Assembly (NCBI GenBank): GCA_911728455.2 | Contig: OU452228.1 | Coordinates: forward strand, 1,922,001-1,986,000 | Direction: 5' to 3' | DNA from: Marthasterias glacialis | Lineage: Eukaryota > Echinodermata > Asteroidea > Forcipulatida > Asteriidae | DNA length: 64,000 nt | In this document: positions 13,001-23,300 of the stretch, in pieces | How positions within the stretch are numbered: position 1 is the first letter of the stretch | How the letters are laid out: every line of letters begins with the position of its first letter | Translations under genes and position numbers: made by a program | Notes under the pieces: generated by a model | Told to the model about the DNA's origin: nothing | Seen by the model: only the letters and a program-made list of their open reading frames with translations | Database searches by the model: none

Positions 13001-16000
13001 GAATGTAACTATACAAGTTCACCCACACACACATTCCGCCACACCTACTTTCCTAAATCACAAACAAGCTGTTAACTCTCTGGTGAGGCAACCCCGCCCT
13101 TCTTCTTCTTCTCCCCTTAAACAAAATCAAAAAACAAACATGTCGTCTCTGTTTATGATGGTACCCCCTTTTAGATACGGAAGTTTTATGATAATTACTA
13201 CACTGTTGCCATCACTCAGCGTTAACGCCGTTGTACGTCCTTCTGAATGACTTGAAGCGATTCAAAATAAATATGCAATGCAATCTCTCAATGACTTTTC
13301 AATGATGAGCTTTTTTGACGAGTGGTTTGAAGTTAGCTTGTTTACTTAACAATTCACCAAGGTATACTGTTGTCTAAACATATAAAAGTACTAAAATAGT
13401 TTTTTATTAGTCACTGACAGAAGGCGCAACATCGACTAGCTCGGAGGGACTGGGCAAGTCTCTGATACAGATCCAGTAATTCGTGTTGCGAAATCGGCGA
13501 GTACGTTTACAAAACGAACGTCGCCAATCCCAAGACTAGTACTAAAACAAAAGGTACTAAACATACCTTTGAAGAGTGGACTGATGCGCCATATTGAAAT
13601 GCATCCAAGACTACTGAACTGACCGAAAGACATCTCCAGGAACATCAGTGGATAGCCAATTAATACAAGCATGATCAGATATGGGAACAAAAACGCCCCT
13701 GGAAAAAAATAGAAAACAAGAATCATTATTTATCACTGATAGTTTTCAGTACTCATGCATATTATAGAGAGTTACAGACTAAAAATCTCGGGTTATAAGA
13801 ATTGGCATTGAGTTCCCGTCACTTCTTGACCAGGTTTGCATGACAATTTTACCCGGAATCTGGGTGACGAACACATCACTGGTCTAGATTTAAAGTCCAT
13901 TTGACCTACAGGTTATCCCGGGTACCTACTTCGGCATTTTTATTGACCTGTAGATTTGATGCCTTCAAAGGGAATCTCGGCTATAAAAACTGATTTATTA
14001 CGTGTCATCATCTTGGCTCATCCCATCGTAAGCCACGATGGAGACACCGACTCTCGAGCCCTCACAGTCTTCTTTGTACAGTTGGGATATGTGTGTACAT
14101 GGACTTTGTACGTTGAAGATTCAAGACTTATTAAATATAGTCCGTTGTTTAACAATAAATATTCTCTTCTACATTGCTCTACCTCACATTTGAAACTGAA
14201 GTTTATTAAGAAAACGGCTGAAACAAACAACACATAAACTGACTGTTAATGTTACGGCAATCTCGCAAAGATACTTGGAAATCAACAACACGATATAAAC
14301 GATTATTTTAGTCCCCTCCAAATAATATCTCGCTCCCTCTAAATATTATTTCTTTCCTTCGAGATAACATTTCGGAGACTGAAATCATTCTTCGAGGAAA
14401 CTATAAATAACTTTTCCAGTGCACGCTTGATTTCGAGCTAACAAAATATTCTTCGACGGAACGAAAGTTAAAAAATGTTGTTGCTCAAATCAGTCTGTTA
14501 ACTTTGTAAGCCTAATCATAATAAATGCAATGTAACTCCCACGCGATCATAATTTCAATATTTCATTTTTTTGTGACTGTTGTATTAACTCATAGGAACT
14601 GTGCGTAGGCCTAGGTAAACAAAATGTTCTGAATGCCAACCCAAGCGAAAATGTCACTAGTGAGACTGAAATTGCCTACAACACCACTTTGACCTCATGG
14701 AGTCTGGTGTATTGTCATTTTCATCTATTGAACATTCAAAGAACTTCCAGACAATAGGCTGCAATGAACGAAAGAACGAGGTTGGTCAGAATAGAACTGG
14801 TGAACCGGTCTGCTTTGCTAAATCATGCAGTCGGAATAATGCGTTGTTCAACCCTGCACAGAATTATACTAGTATACATAAACTATACGGGCACATAGTA
14901 TACAAGGAAAGCTATAACTTTGGCAGTAATCGTACACACATAATTTAACGTGTGGGCTGTTACCGAAAAAGCATCCGTCTTCAAAAGGGACTTTTTCTCG
15001 GCCTTTTTATTGGAGTTTGTAGACGGTATGCAACTGCTAAACTGGTCAAGTTAAAATAACCCAAAATTTAAATTAAGTTTTCATACGAAAAAAACCCCAA
15101 ATATTTTTATTTGACCCATAATACAGTACACTTTTTGGTTTGAGGAAAAGTAGATTTACATTCATTTTACACAACACCAAGAAAACACATGGATCAACCA
15201 ACCAGTGAAACTTGACACTGTTCAACAATGAAGTCACGTTTTCGCCAAACAAAAGGAATAAAAGTTTCCGTTTTGACAGGTAATTTGATTGCGTTTATGT
15301 GTGCATTATGACATACTGTACATGTACCCAAGACACTAAGCATTAGTGTCAAGTGTGCAGCCTAAAACGAGACTTTCTTGTGAAAAGTCGACTAATTTTC
15401 CAGCAGTTCCAAATTACTGAGTCATATAAGTTTGCTTTACAGCGAGGTTCAGGTGGTGGTTATACTGGATCCGTTTTTAATTTCCACTTCAACTTGAAAA
15501 AAGAGTAACAATTTACTGTTATGAAGGTAGTCATACCTTGCTGCTGCTTTACTTATGTAAAGGCCGATAGATTTCAAGACAACATATGCCTAAATGCTTA
15601 TTTATGTTTTCAATATTTTTGAGAACAATAAACTAAAACTCATCCTCTAGTTTTCGATAAGGAACAGTGACTTTACTGGTATATAAAAGTTATTTTTCGA
15701 CTTTCTTTTATATTTCAGACGGAAATATTTATCTGGGTGATTGTTATTGGTATTTGATTAACAACTAATGGCTGATTTTTCTGGTTTTTCATTGTCATTT
15801 CGGATCACAATTTTTCTTGTGATATGAAGTGCCTATGTTGTAGTTTTTTGCAAATTGATATTGGCTTCATCTGCGATGAAAAGAAGCAACAAAATGGGTT
15901 GACCTTTGATTGATTTGAGAGGCGATAATAGGTGAAAAGATCAGTGACTTGATTATTAATGATCATACCGGTGTATGATATATAACCAAACATACCGGTA

Positions 16001-16967
16001 CACTGCAAAAACTGGACTGTAAAATTGATAATCTTGGTATCTATATTTGACAACACCGACATATGTTTATTTTACCAACAATATGATAACTAACAATATT
16101 TCTGGTCACCACTACTCCAGCCCACCCTTCCAGCAGCTCGCCACACCAGTGACACACCCTATCACAGCGCGCTCACATCCAGCCACCAGTCAACTCCTAC
16201 ACGTCGCCGGTCAACATCTTGGATCCTTCCCGCCCAAACGTGCATGCCTTCAGAGTTACTTACATGCCTCCTGTCAGATTTCAAGGAAACATAGGCCTAA
16301 TGCCTCGGCATCATCAAATACCACAAAACCAAGATCGGACACTCTATTCAACAAACATGAAACCAAAAATCGTTTGCGGCTGGTATAAAGGCGTTACATC
16401 TGCTACCGTGCAAAACGGCACAAGTGTCCTGTCTTGTGTTTGTAGTATCCTTGTCATCATCAGAAGTCCGGCATTCTCTTGAAGACGAGCATAGTATACT
16501 GTTCGAAACGTCGGGTCCACAAAGACTCTTTTCAGAGCCAACACTCGTCCCAAAAGAGATTTATAACACGGTTGTACCCACAAGTTTACTAGTTAAATTT
16601 CCTATTATCCACATCAAGCAAAGCTGCAAGCATCATTTACAACCATCATTGTTTTTAAAAGTAAAGCTATTGAAGCCTTGAAGCTTCATGAAATAGTAGA
16701 CCTTGACGAATAATAGACATGTACAAAACTGAAAACTTAACAAAACCTTTTTTTACACAAAGAGTTCGTGACGTCAGTCACGAATTGTGTGGATGTTGTT
16801 GGATCGCAATAAGCAAGAATAAATATGTTACCTCCTCCATTGGTGTAGCACAGGTATGGGAATCTCCACACGTTGCCCAAACCAATGGAGTAACCCATGG
16901 TGGATAAGATGAAGTCGAGTTTCCCACCCCACTTCTCCCTCTTAACGTCGTCATCTTCATTGCCCAT
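948..16967 (-). CDS. SLC6-family Na+/Cl--dependent amino acid/neurotransmitter transporter, 13 exons, complete
   Basis: A plasma-membrane symporter that should move a small zwitterionic substrate using Na+ and Cl- gradients. Joining 13 exons with consistent phases gives 1791 nt, 596 residues, the usual SLC6 length with a short N terminus. The TM1 signature [10 protein letters not shown] is at residues 29-38. Residue 29 is Gly where monoamine carriers have Asp, so glycine, GABA or another amino acid is a likelier substrate than an amine. Extracellular loop 2 (about 120-175) has Cys130, Cys140, Cys152 and N-glycosylation sequons at Asn131 and Asn157. The TM6 segment [11 protein letters not shown] (279-289), LGLDSQF in TM8 (372-378) and the C-terminal PSPEWGP (556-562) are all family hallmarks. 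The start ATG is the first after an in-frame TAA 27 bases upstream. Family assignment is secure; the substrate is inferred and orthology to one vertebrate SLC6 member is not decided. Confidence 0.93.
2280..2560. repeat. tandem repeat, about 40-41 bp unit, roughly seven copies
   Basis: Diverged units containing AACAATAGAGTAACAAAAG followed by AAGGACC and an ACTTGGCCAC-like link. It lies in SLC6 intron 12. Three overlapping minus-strand reading frames over it look alike (FCYSIV repeats) because the unit is repetitive; they are not genes. Confidence 0.85.
2849..3019 (-). CDS. SLC6 exon 12: end of TM11 and TM12
   Basis: Residues 492-548, 57 codons, including [12 protein letters not shown] and the hydrophobic TM12. 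Acceptor TTCAACAG, donor CCAG|GTAAGT. Confidence 0.92.
3161..3324. mobile_element. short MITE-like element in SLC6 intron 11
   Basis: Imperfect terminal inverted repeats: GGCCTTGTCACACGGGGCAA at the left, and the complement of TTGCCGTGCGTAACATGGCC at the right. A second inner pair, TGGCAAC and GTTGCC, lies just inside. No coding capacity and no clear target duplication. Confidence 0.6.
3633..3716. repeat. 84-bp inverted repeat (hairpin) in SLC6 intron 11
   Basis: Two arms of about 34 bases, nearly perfectly complementary, including ATTACACTCTAAAAAAACAT and its complement, around a loop of about 16 bases. It begins 28 bases inside the intron from the GC donor of exon 11. Confidence 0.85.
3745..3845 (-). 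CDS. SLC6 exon 11: loop after TM10 and TM11, with a GC splice donor
   Basis: Residues 459-491, [16 protein letters not shown] through TADVMK. The reading frame and family alignment require the 3' junction AAG|GCAAGA, a GC instead of GT donor. Using any nearby GT would break the frame into exon 12. Confidence 0.9.
3946..4045 (-). CDS. SLC6 exon 10: TM10
   Basis: Residues 425-457, [12 protein letters not shown] through FDFVYG. Acceptor ATACACAG, donor TACG|GTAAAT, phase 1; Gly458 is split. Confidence 0.92.
4434..4574 (-). CDS. SLC6 exon 9: end of TM8 and TM9
   Basis: Residues 378-424, 47 codons, [14 protein letters not shown] through LGLPFTTQ. Acceptor TTTGGCAG, donor ACAG|GTACGA. Confidence 0.92.
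4672..4830. mobile_element. TTAA-flanked MITE in SLC6 intron 8
   Basis: TTAA, then AGACGTGCACTCGTC at the left, and GACGAGCGGACGTCT, then TTAA at the right. The ends are imperfect inverted repeats. A diverged relative is near 19440-19560, sharing CACAGAAACAGTCGTCGGGT. Confidence 0.7.
4987..5169. mobile_element. hAT-like MITE with 8-bp target-site duplication
   Basis: Ends CAGCGGCGTAGCCATGG and CCTGGCTACACCACTG (inverted). Flanks are CTTGTCCA at 4979-4986 and CTTGTCAA at 5170-5177, an 8-bp duplication with one mismatch. The inside is low-complexity and non-coding. A related copy lies inverted at 23605-23786. Confidence 0.8.
5235..5350 (-). CDS. SLC6 exon 8: loop 4 helix and TM8
   Basis: Residues 339-377, from [12 protein letters not shown] to LGLDSQ. 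TM8 carries the Asp/Ser of the Na2 site in the family. Acceptor TGGCTAG, donor CCAG|GTGAGA. Confidence 0.92.
5852..5976 (-). CDS. SLC6 exon 7: TM7 and loop 4
   Basis: Residues 297-338 ([21 protein letters not shown] onward, to DQAIKA). Acceptor ATTTCAG, donor GCAG|GTAAGT, phase 1. Confidence 0.92.
5977..6969. other. SLC6 intron 6, no further feature seen
   Basis: AT-rich, no exon, RNA gene or clear repeat recognised. Confidence 0.6.
6970..7073 (-). CDS. SLC6 exon 6: TM6
   Basis: Residues 263-296 ([10 protein letters not shown], then [11 protein letters not shown] and FHNNIF). TM6 is the partly unwound helix that forms substrate, Na+ and Cl- contacts in the family. Donor TTCAG|GTCAGT, phase 2; the split codon makes Arg297. 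Confidence 0.93.
7332..7466 (-). CDS. SLC6 exon 5: TM5 and extracellular loop 3
   Basis: Residues 218-262, exactly 45 codons ([13 protein letters not shown] through FDKLLDIQ). Acceptor TTCTATCAG, donor CCAG|GTACAG. The first 46 bases plus 37 bases of the preceding intron are the founder unit of the adjacent 83-bp tandem array. Confidence 0.93.
7421..8310. repeat. 83-bp tandem array duplicating the 3' splice site of SLC6 exon 5
   Basis: Units begin at 7421, 7504, 7587, 7670, 7753, 7836, 7919, 8002, 8085, 8168 and a decayed one at 8251. Spacing is exactly 83 bp. The first unit is real: its first 46 bp are the start of exon 5 and the next 37 bp are the adjoining intron with the acceptor. The other units repeat that boundary in intron 4, each with TTCTATCAG|GTTGTA on the minus strand. 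Most copies have GTATACAACC where the exon has GTAGACAACC. Confidence 0.95.
8781..11041. mobile_element. possible 2.26-kb non-autonomous element with TTGGTC/GACCAA subterminal motifs
   Basis: The left end CACTGAAAAAAACGTTGGTC and right end AATATTTTTGCAGTG are roughly complementary. About 200 bp inside the left end and 500 bp inside the right end hold many TTGGTC, TTGGGCAA, CCAACAA and TTGTTGG motifs. The AT-rich middle has no protein. It fills most of SLC6 intron 4. No target-site duplication was found. Confidence 0.45.
11202..11334 (-). CDS. SLC6 exon 4: TM4
   Basis: Residues 173-217 (ERRVLQLTD through GVRTSGK). Acceptor TTTGTAG, donor AAAG|GTCAAG. The exon ends at the family-conserved [12 protein letters not shown] junction. 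Confidence 0.92.
12005..12074. mobile_element. 70-bp TTAA-flanked palindromic MITE
   Basis: TTAA at both ends, with an inverted repeat between: AGGGGTTGTGTCGTCATGAT at the left and its near complement ending GACGACACAGCCCCC at the right. In SLC6 intron 3. Confidence 0.7.
12422..12671 (-). CDS. SLC6 exon 3: TM3 and extracellular loop 2
   Basis: Residues 90-172. Contains TM3 with the conserved LYYN tyrosines (105-106) and the large glycosylated loop with sequons NHT and NYT. Donor TTTGA|GTATGT, phase 2; the split codon makes Glu173. Confidence 0.92.
12672..13566. other. SLC6 intron 2, only low-complexity sequence
   Basis: C-rich simple sequence near 12845-12880. A 119-codon open frame on the plus strand has no recognisable domain and is probably chance. 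Confidence 0.5.
13567..13698 (-). CDS. SLC6 exon 2: end of TM1 and TM2
   Basis: Residues 46-89 ([10 protein letters not shown] onward, then [10 protein letters not shown] and IWRISPLFK). Acceptor TTTTTTCCAG, donor AAAG|GTATGT, phase 1 on both sides. Confidence 0.93.
13699..16384. other. most of SLC6 intron 1, no gene seen
   Basis: AT-rich. Several open frames of 60-110 codons lack domains, splice context or codon bias. No strong repeat was recognised here. Confidence 0.5.
16385..16595. repeat. retroelement-type repeat with degenerate hammerhead-like motif
   Basis: Holds TTGAAGA, a 5-bp stem (CGAGC with GTTCG), then GAAAC near 16480-16510, the layout of a hammerhead ribozyme core with one core base changed. 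The following 70 bases (from CTCTTTTCAGAGCCAACACT) recur in MTMR2 intron 4 near 33179-33250. Penelope-like retroelements are known to carry hammerhead motifs; no reverse transcriptase remains here. Confidence 0.45.
16832..16967 (-). CDS. SLC6 exon 1: N terminus and TM1
   Basis: Residues 1-45: a short acidic/basic cytosolic tail, then TM1 with [14 protein letters not shown]. The donor is GGAG|GTAACA, phase 1. The intron splits the conserved NGGG motif, with the third Gly completed by exon 2. Confidence 0.93.
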
Positions 16968-17353
16968 CTTCTCAGTCGATAATGCTGACTTTTAAGCAGT
17001 TCCCTACTACGACTAATCAGTTTTACAGTTCGTGCACCGTCACTTTAAGGTTTATAATGATTGCGTTTGATAGTCTAACCTTGTAAGTCTGAACTTTATG
17101 ACAACGTGCTCATTGGACCTTGAACAGAATGTTAGAATCTAAACTTGTTGATCAGATTTTGCCCCACGCACTGCTTTTGATCACTCCACAACCCTTTGTC
17201 ATTTCAATATCAAAGCACTTTGTAAAAAGGCCACAACCAAGTTGTCTGTGTCTACACACAGTTTGATAAATTGAAATATACTCCAAGGGCGCCCCCCCCC
17301 CCACTTTTTAGAGTGGGGGGATAGTGTATCAAAATAATGTCCCCCCCCCCCCC

Positions 17354-17388
<35 letters not shown>

Positions 17389-17408
17389 TTTGATCCCCCC
17401 CAAAAAAA

Positions 17409-17443
<35 letters not shown>

Positions 17444-17854
17444 GTAAATTAATAAATAAATAGATATATGCTTAATAAAAGCAACAATATACAGTATTTC
17501 GGGGAAAGTAAACGTGAGTGGTCTCGGGTTTTTCATACATTTTTCTTCAAAGAACTGATAACGTTCGAATGGTTATGGGTGAAATGATTTTGTGTTTATT
17601 AAACATTGCCCTGTCGGCGGCGCGTACAAAGATGGACCACGTGCGGAATGCTATTTGGGCCTTTTTCTGGCCAAGCTTGTTTCCGGCCCTAATCAATGCT
17701 TACAAATGGTGAGTTTTGTTCTGCGCCCGTTATACATTTTCTGTCTGTATGGCATACGAGCACGACATGCAGAGCAATTATTATTATTTTGACAAGGGAG
17801 CGAAAACTTTCAGGTAGGATTTTTGTTTCTCGTAGTCGTAATGTTTTTCGTCCC
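16968..17854. other. upstream flank of the SLC6 gene
   Basis: Should contain the SLC6 promoter, but no clear TATA box or initiator could be assigned. Simple repeats interrupt it at 17341-17461. Confidence 0.4.
17341..17461. repeat. compound microsatellite (C)n-(CA)n-(AAAT)n
   Basis: A run of C, about 15 CA units, then about 14 AAAT/AAATA units. Minus-strand open frames across it are artefacts of the repeats. Confidence 0.95.
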
Positions 17855-18622
17855 CAGCGGCGTAGCGACCGGGGGTGTGTGGGGAGGGGGAGGATGTGAC
17901 GCCCCCAATATTTTTCCTAAGTCGGCATTTAGAGCCACAGTCGGCAATTTGAGCACCAAACTTACCCGGGTAAGGGCTCAGATTGAACACAAATCCATCC
18001 AGCAAGCCTAGAGATCTGCCGACTGGATTTACCGACTGAAAATTTTAGTTTATTCCTTGTAGTGTGAGAAGTCAAACTTTGAATTACTAAATTTAATATT
18101 CTCGGCAACGTGCAGAAATCTACGCTCTGAAAACACTAAAAGCCTACAGCATCCGGGGGCAAAGTCGCCGTACCCCCGTAAGAAGTGTTGCCCAAATAAA
18201 CTCCAACAGTAGGGATTTGTCCCGAGTCCAAAGTATTAAAAGTTTGAATTCCAAAATTACACGTCTATTTTCGGCAACTTGACGGTCCCCCTTAGCCCTG
18301 AAACATTTAAAGCCGTAGAACGTCCGGGGGCTTTGCCCCCTGGACCCCCACTAGAAATTATGTCTATTCACTCCAACAGGGGATTCGCAAAAAAATTACA
18401 GTTTTCAAAGCTTGCATTTCGAATATGAGTCGTTTAATGCTAGGTATCTGATGGCCATTTTAATCCTTCGAATCACTGAAAAACCTCATGAGCGCTCGGG
18501 GGCTAGGCCGCCGAACCCCCCACATGTTGGCGAGTCCCATGTCATTGTGCTTTTACTTTCATTTGATGTCAGCAAATTTAGGCTTCCGCACCCCGAAAGA
18601 AAGTGCCTTCGCTACGCCGCCG
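17855..18622. mobile_element. 768-bp hAT-like non-autonomous element with perfect 8-bp target-site duplication
   Basis: Ends CAGCGGCGTAGCGACC and, inverted, CTTCGCTACGCCGCCG. The flanks are TTCGTCCC at 17847-17854 and TTCGTCCC at 18623-18630. The inside has three diverged units of about 175 bp, each with a GC-rich fold such as TCCGGGGGCTTTGCCCCC. No open frame of note. Confidence 0.85.
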
Positions 18623-18630
18623 TTCGTCCC

Positions 18631-20115
18631 CCCCCCCCCACTTTTCGGTAGCGATCGACGCCCTTGTGTACTTCTATTCTTAACGCAGGAAGGTTCTACA
18701 GCAAATCGTAACCATACCAGTAGGCCTAGCTCATAATGTGCATACAAGGACCCTTTGGTTGAGGGGAGCAAAGGCGTTGATTTGCCCGAAATGTTACACG
18801 CCAGATAAACAAACACACATGTACCCATTTTCTAATAAAAGGCCCTTTTTGGTTTTTCTTGTTGCATTCTTTGCCCAAGTTTTCCACACTGTTTTGCCCG
18901 AATTCCCCCCTTACCCCAGTTTGTACGCCTATGTTAAGCTAGTCTGGGTGTGAGACCTCTTTTGTTTTGTCACATTTCCCCAAGAGGGCGCTATCATCTA
19001 CGACCCGCTCTAACCTCTTCGCTCGGTCCACCGGTCTCATTCAAGACCGCTGGGAAAGCTTGCGCAAATTCTTATTCCGGTGTAATATTATGCATGCAAA
19101 TAAACATGCGGAGGAAAAAAATTAAAAGGCGACGGGAAAAATCAAAACGCGACGCTTACATTTTATTATTATTTTGGTAAAGTAGTGGCACATATGGAAC
19201 ACCATACCTAGCCTCAAGGTCTTCCCCAATCTTAATGACTTTATTTTCCTGTAGAGAGCATGTTTCTGAACCTCAAGTGACCCCCGATGTGGAATTCTTT
19301 ATCACTGTGTCTCCTCTTTGAGAAAAACAAAATAATTCCAATGCACAGGTAGAATGACAGACATAACCCATTTTGTTACCAATAATGCACCTTTCATCCC
19401 TGTAGGCTAGAACTCGTAATACATGTTTGTATAAATGTACCCCGAAAACTCGTACGCCTACTCGTCAATGCGCAACAAAAAAATTCGTATACGGGTACAT
19501 GATTGTTTTGTGCCACAGAAACAGTCGTCGGGTAATGGTGGCGAGCAGGCGTCTTTAAGGAACTCCGTGGTCTACGCTTCTCTCTACCTCACACTTGAAG
19601 TTTAATGTTATATGAGTAAGAACAAATTCATAGACAAACTTCACATAAACTGACTGTTAGTGATACAGTGGTGTCAGATACTCTAACATAAGATTTTTCA
19701 TAATGGCGATGAATCAAATGGCATTTCAATGGCACCGTATCTACCGACTTATTTAACGAAACATTATTTCGTTTCCACGAAATAATCGAATTTTGTTCTA
19801 TTTCGAGGGGACGAATGCTATTTCGAGGAAGGATATTTTCGTTTGTTTTAATTACCTTACGTAATGATCTGAAAATTGAAACCCGAATAACTGACCAGCA
19901 CCAAAGAAAGTATTAATCTTTTATTAGACACGTGGGAAGTACTTTACCGCCCTCTTGTGACCTATAGGTTGCCTCTTAAAATTGATGTCCAGAATTAGTC
20001 AACTGAGGGCGTACACTCACCACACAAAACAGAACGCCTTCCTTGTTCGTAGTAAAACCATCACTCTAAAAAAGTACTTTTGAAACACTCAAATACATTA
20101 TATTTTTCTCCGGAA
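18631..20115. other. intergenic region between the divergent SLC6 and MTMR2 genes
   Basis: Contains a copy related to the 4672-4830 MITE near 19440-19560 and otherwise unassigned AT-rich DNA. The MTMR2 promoter should lie in its right-hand part; no defined core element was recognised. Confidence 0.45.
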
Positions 20116-20301
20116 ATGGACAGTAAAGGAAGTCAAGAAGAGTTAGAAGATTCTGCAAAGTCTGCAAAACACGATCGACATCCGAGTGGTTCTAGTTTAG
20201 ACAACGTAACGTTAGCTATTCCCGCACGGCCAACGGTTAGCAATACGGTCAACGACAACGCCTCCAATGAAACACCACAGGCTGAGCAAGATGATGCAAA
20301 G
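20116..20301 (+). CDS. MTMR2: MTMR2 exon 1: start codon and N-terminal tail
   Basis: Residues 1-62, a low-complexity polar region ([15 protein letters not shown] onward). Donor AAAG|GTAGGA. It is separated from exon 2 by a 10.8-kb intron, so an alternative first exon is possible. Confidence 0.85.
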
Positions 20302-23300
20302 GTAGGATGGGTTCCTCCCGATAAATACTACTACTACCCACCGACCAGAATAAAAGATGTTTATTAAGTTTTGTTACGTGTCTTGTTACTATTATTGTTA
20401 AAGTATTATTTCTTTTCACTTTGAGTTTGACATGAAACAAATTTCACCAACTGTTCTGCATGCTGTGCCAGTGCCCAGTGGGCGCTGGGCTGAGCAGTGG
20501 CTTGAATTGATTAAATTTATCATTCATATAGCCTTTCTATATAGATATCTATATAATATAGACATGATAGGGGCCCAATAGCCCCACTAGTGTGGCAAGG
20601 ATTTTTGACATCGGTTGAATCCTTAGCCACACGTCCAAACCTATCTTTTGTGCAGCTCGTCCCCCAATCCGCCGCACCGAAACCTAACGGGTGCGTCGCT
20701 GGATTTTAACCAACTAAATGTGTCCACGTACCTCTTAGCTTCCCTCGGGTACTTCGGCTGTTGAAGTTACTAACCTTATTAAGGGTAAATAATCATTTGA
20801 ATTTTGCTCAAAATTACTCCTGGTGTTATGGGTTTTTGATCTGATAACAAATAAATTGTTCGGAAACAGAAACTAAATGGAGTTTGTTTAAACCATTTTG
20901 TCAGAACTAAAACCAGTCCAATTAAAGGATTCAATGAATACCGTTCAAATGTTCCTGCCAACAAATAATTCTTTTTTACGGAGGTGTTCTCTAAGTACAA
21001 TGTCTCACATTAAAACACTCCTTTACACGAGTATACATGTATGTATACACCATTATCACAATCTGGTAAAGCATTCTAAATCTCAAAATGTTACGTCTTT
21101 AATTTTACAACAGAACAGTCCTAGTCTTACCCAACACCTTTCCACTGTTTTAAAAGCAACATGCAACAGTGTAAAAGCAAATTGCAATTACATGGAGGTG
21201 AACCCCACCTAAAGATTTAGTTTTAGCCTGCACTATCAAGTCAGGCTTTTTACAAAATACGGATAATGTTACAATTAACGATACTTGGCACTCTTTATAC
21301 AATTCTAAATAAGTTCATATTTAAATGTTACCATCACAACTAGGCCTATCAACATGATCAAGTTAATTTAATGGCTACTCCATCCACATGAAAGACGAAG
21401 TTTATTGGTTACTTGCAGAAAAAACAGTTCTCCACTTTGACTTGACAGTTCTGCTTTTTTGAGCGAGGCTGTGTTGTACGCCGCTGCTGAGTCCATTAAC
21501 TGCCTTCCTAGCCGCTAGATAGTGGTCTTAAATGTTGAGCGAGCTCCACCATAAAAAGGATGCTCCAACGTGAAGTTGTGGCCCAGAACCAAAGCCGTCT
21601 GCAAGTTAATAACAAACCAAACGCTTGTAGTAATTTGGGGTTTGTACAAATGACCAAACATGAAAAGCACAAGAAATTCTTCACTTGGTGTATGAACATC
21701 TACGCCTCTAGCCACATAACTTGGGTTAACGTACATGTAAATGTCGAGCCTGTAAGTGTAAGATTTCTTAACTTGGCAATTATTTGTCTTCCAGCATGCA
21801 CTAACCATCAAATCAGATTGCTCAGCAGCCGTGGTTTATAGAGCCATCAACAACGGCTGCAATTTTATATCCAATGGTGCGTAATTACTGTTTGAGCGCA
21901 CATACGCATTAACTCAAGACGCAAAATGAAGACAGGTAAATAACTTGTTCGCTGAATTTCCTTTGTAAGCTTTGTTTGATCGTGTGATGATCATACTTTA
22001 GTCAGCTGGAAGATAAATTCGTTATCACACTCACGCTCATGGAATACGGGGGAAAAAATGCCTCTGCATCCCATACCAAACTAGGCCAATTCGGCCTCGT
22101 TTGATATGGGACGCAGAAGCGCAGGCGCTATATTTTTCCAAATTCCACTTACGTTTGTGTGATAACTAATAGTAGTAGTTTTAAAATTACCACACTCAAA
22201 CATGTCAAAAGAACATACAGCAAAAGGATCAACTTACGGTTTTCAATCCTTCTCCGGACTTGTCTCCTCTCTTGCCAAAAGTTCAAAGATGGTAGGTGAA
22301 AAATCACTTTAAAAACACTCTGAATGTTTAAAAAATAATTGCAACAGCAAACACAAGCCTGGATGCTCGTAGTGACTAGAACTAAAAGAGCCTGTGTTAC
22401 TCTCAATAAAAATGACGCTGCAGCAGAGCTGAGTGTAAGGCAGTCCTCACAAACAGAGAACTTGGAGACAACTCCCTAACATTTACTTCACACAGAAAAA
22501 AAGGGAACTCAAAATTTGCATCCTATTTACATCATCTCAAATCATTCTTCAACCCTGCACTCAACTTTCACCTCAAATCCTTTTCTATGAATATGCAACC
22601 CTGTAAACCCCAACTCAAGCATTCCTCAACTCCTGTTACTTATTGTTATTACCTGTTCAGCTTCAGTCAACCAGGGCATTGCTGGTTTGGGTGTTGGTCT
22701 ATATGCATTATTCACACTATGGATTACAGGTCACATTAGTATTCACATCAGCTAATGAATATGCATTACTAAGTAAACATGAGGGTTTCTCTGTGACACG
22801 TTTGATCCACCTTTTATAGTTTGAACAACATTTTCAGTATATGGTCGAGCGGTCTATCTAGGCATTCTACATGTAGCTCAAGCTCTGGTGTTTCTGATCA
22901 GCAGAGTGTGGGTTCGAGTCCCAGTCGTGACACTTGTGTCCTTAGGAGACACTTAAACATTATTGCTTTGTCCTTCAGATGGGACATAAAGCTATTTGTC
23001 CCGTGCATTAAGCAATGCACGTAAAAGAACTCAGTTGCACTTATCTCAAGACTTTTAATAGAAATGATTTGCCCCAGTGTTTCTGGCAGTGGCTGCTGAA
23101 TGCATCGCAGCACCTCGTTGTAAACCCTCAAAAAGTGATATAAACGTAAATGGGTCGCATAACATGTCATTCAAAGACTTCAAAAAACCTGTTTAAAAAT
23201 AATATTTATTCCTAAGCACCTTATTGTTGGTAGATACAGGTACTGCATAAAACTCCTGTATTATTTATTAATAAACTGTTAAAATCTTTGAAGTGGCAAA

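Noticed and set aside
17199-17536. Minus-strand frames with long VCVC and IYLF runs
   Set aside because: Translations of (CA)n and (AAAT)n microsatellites.
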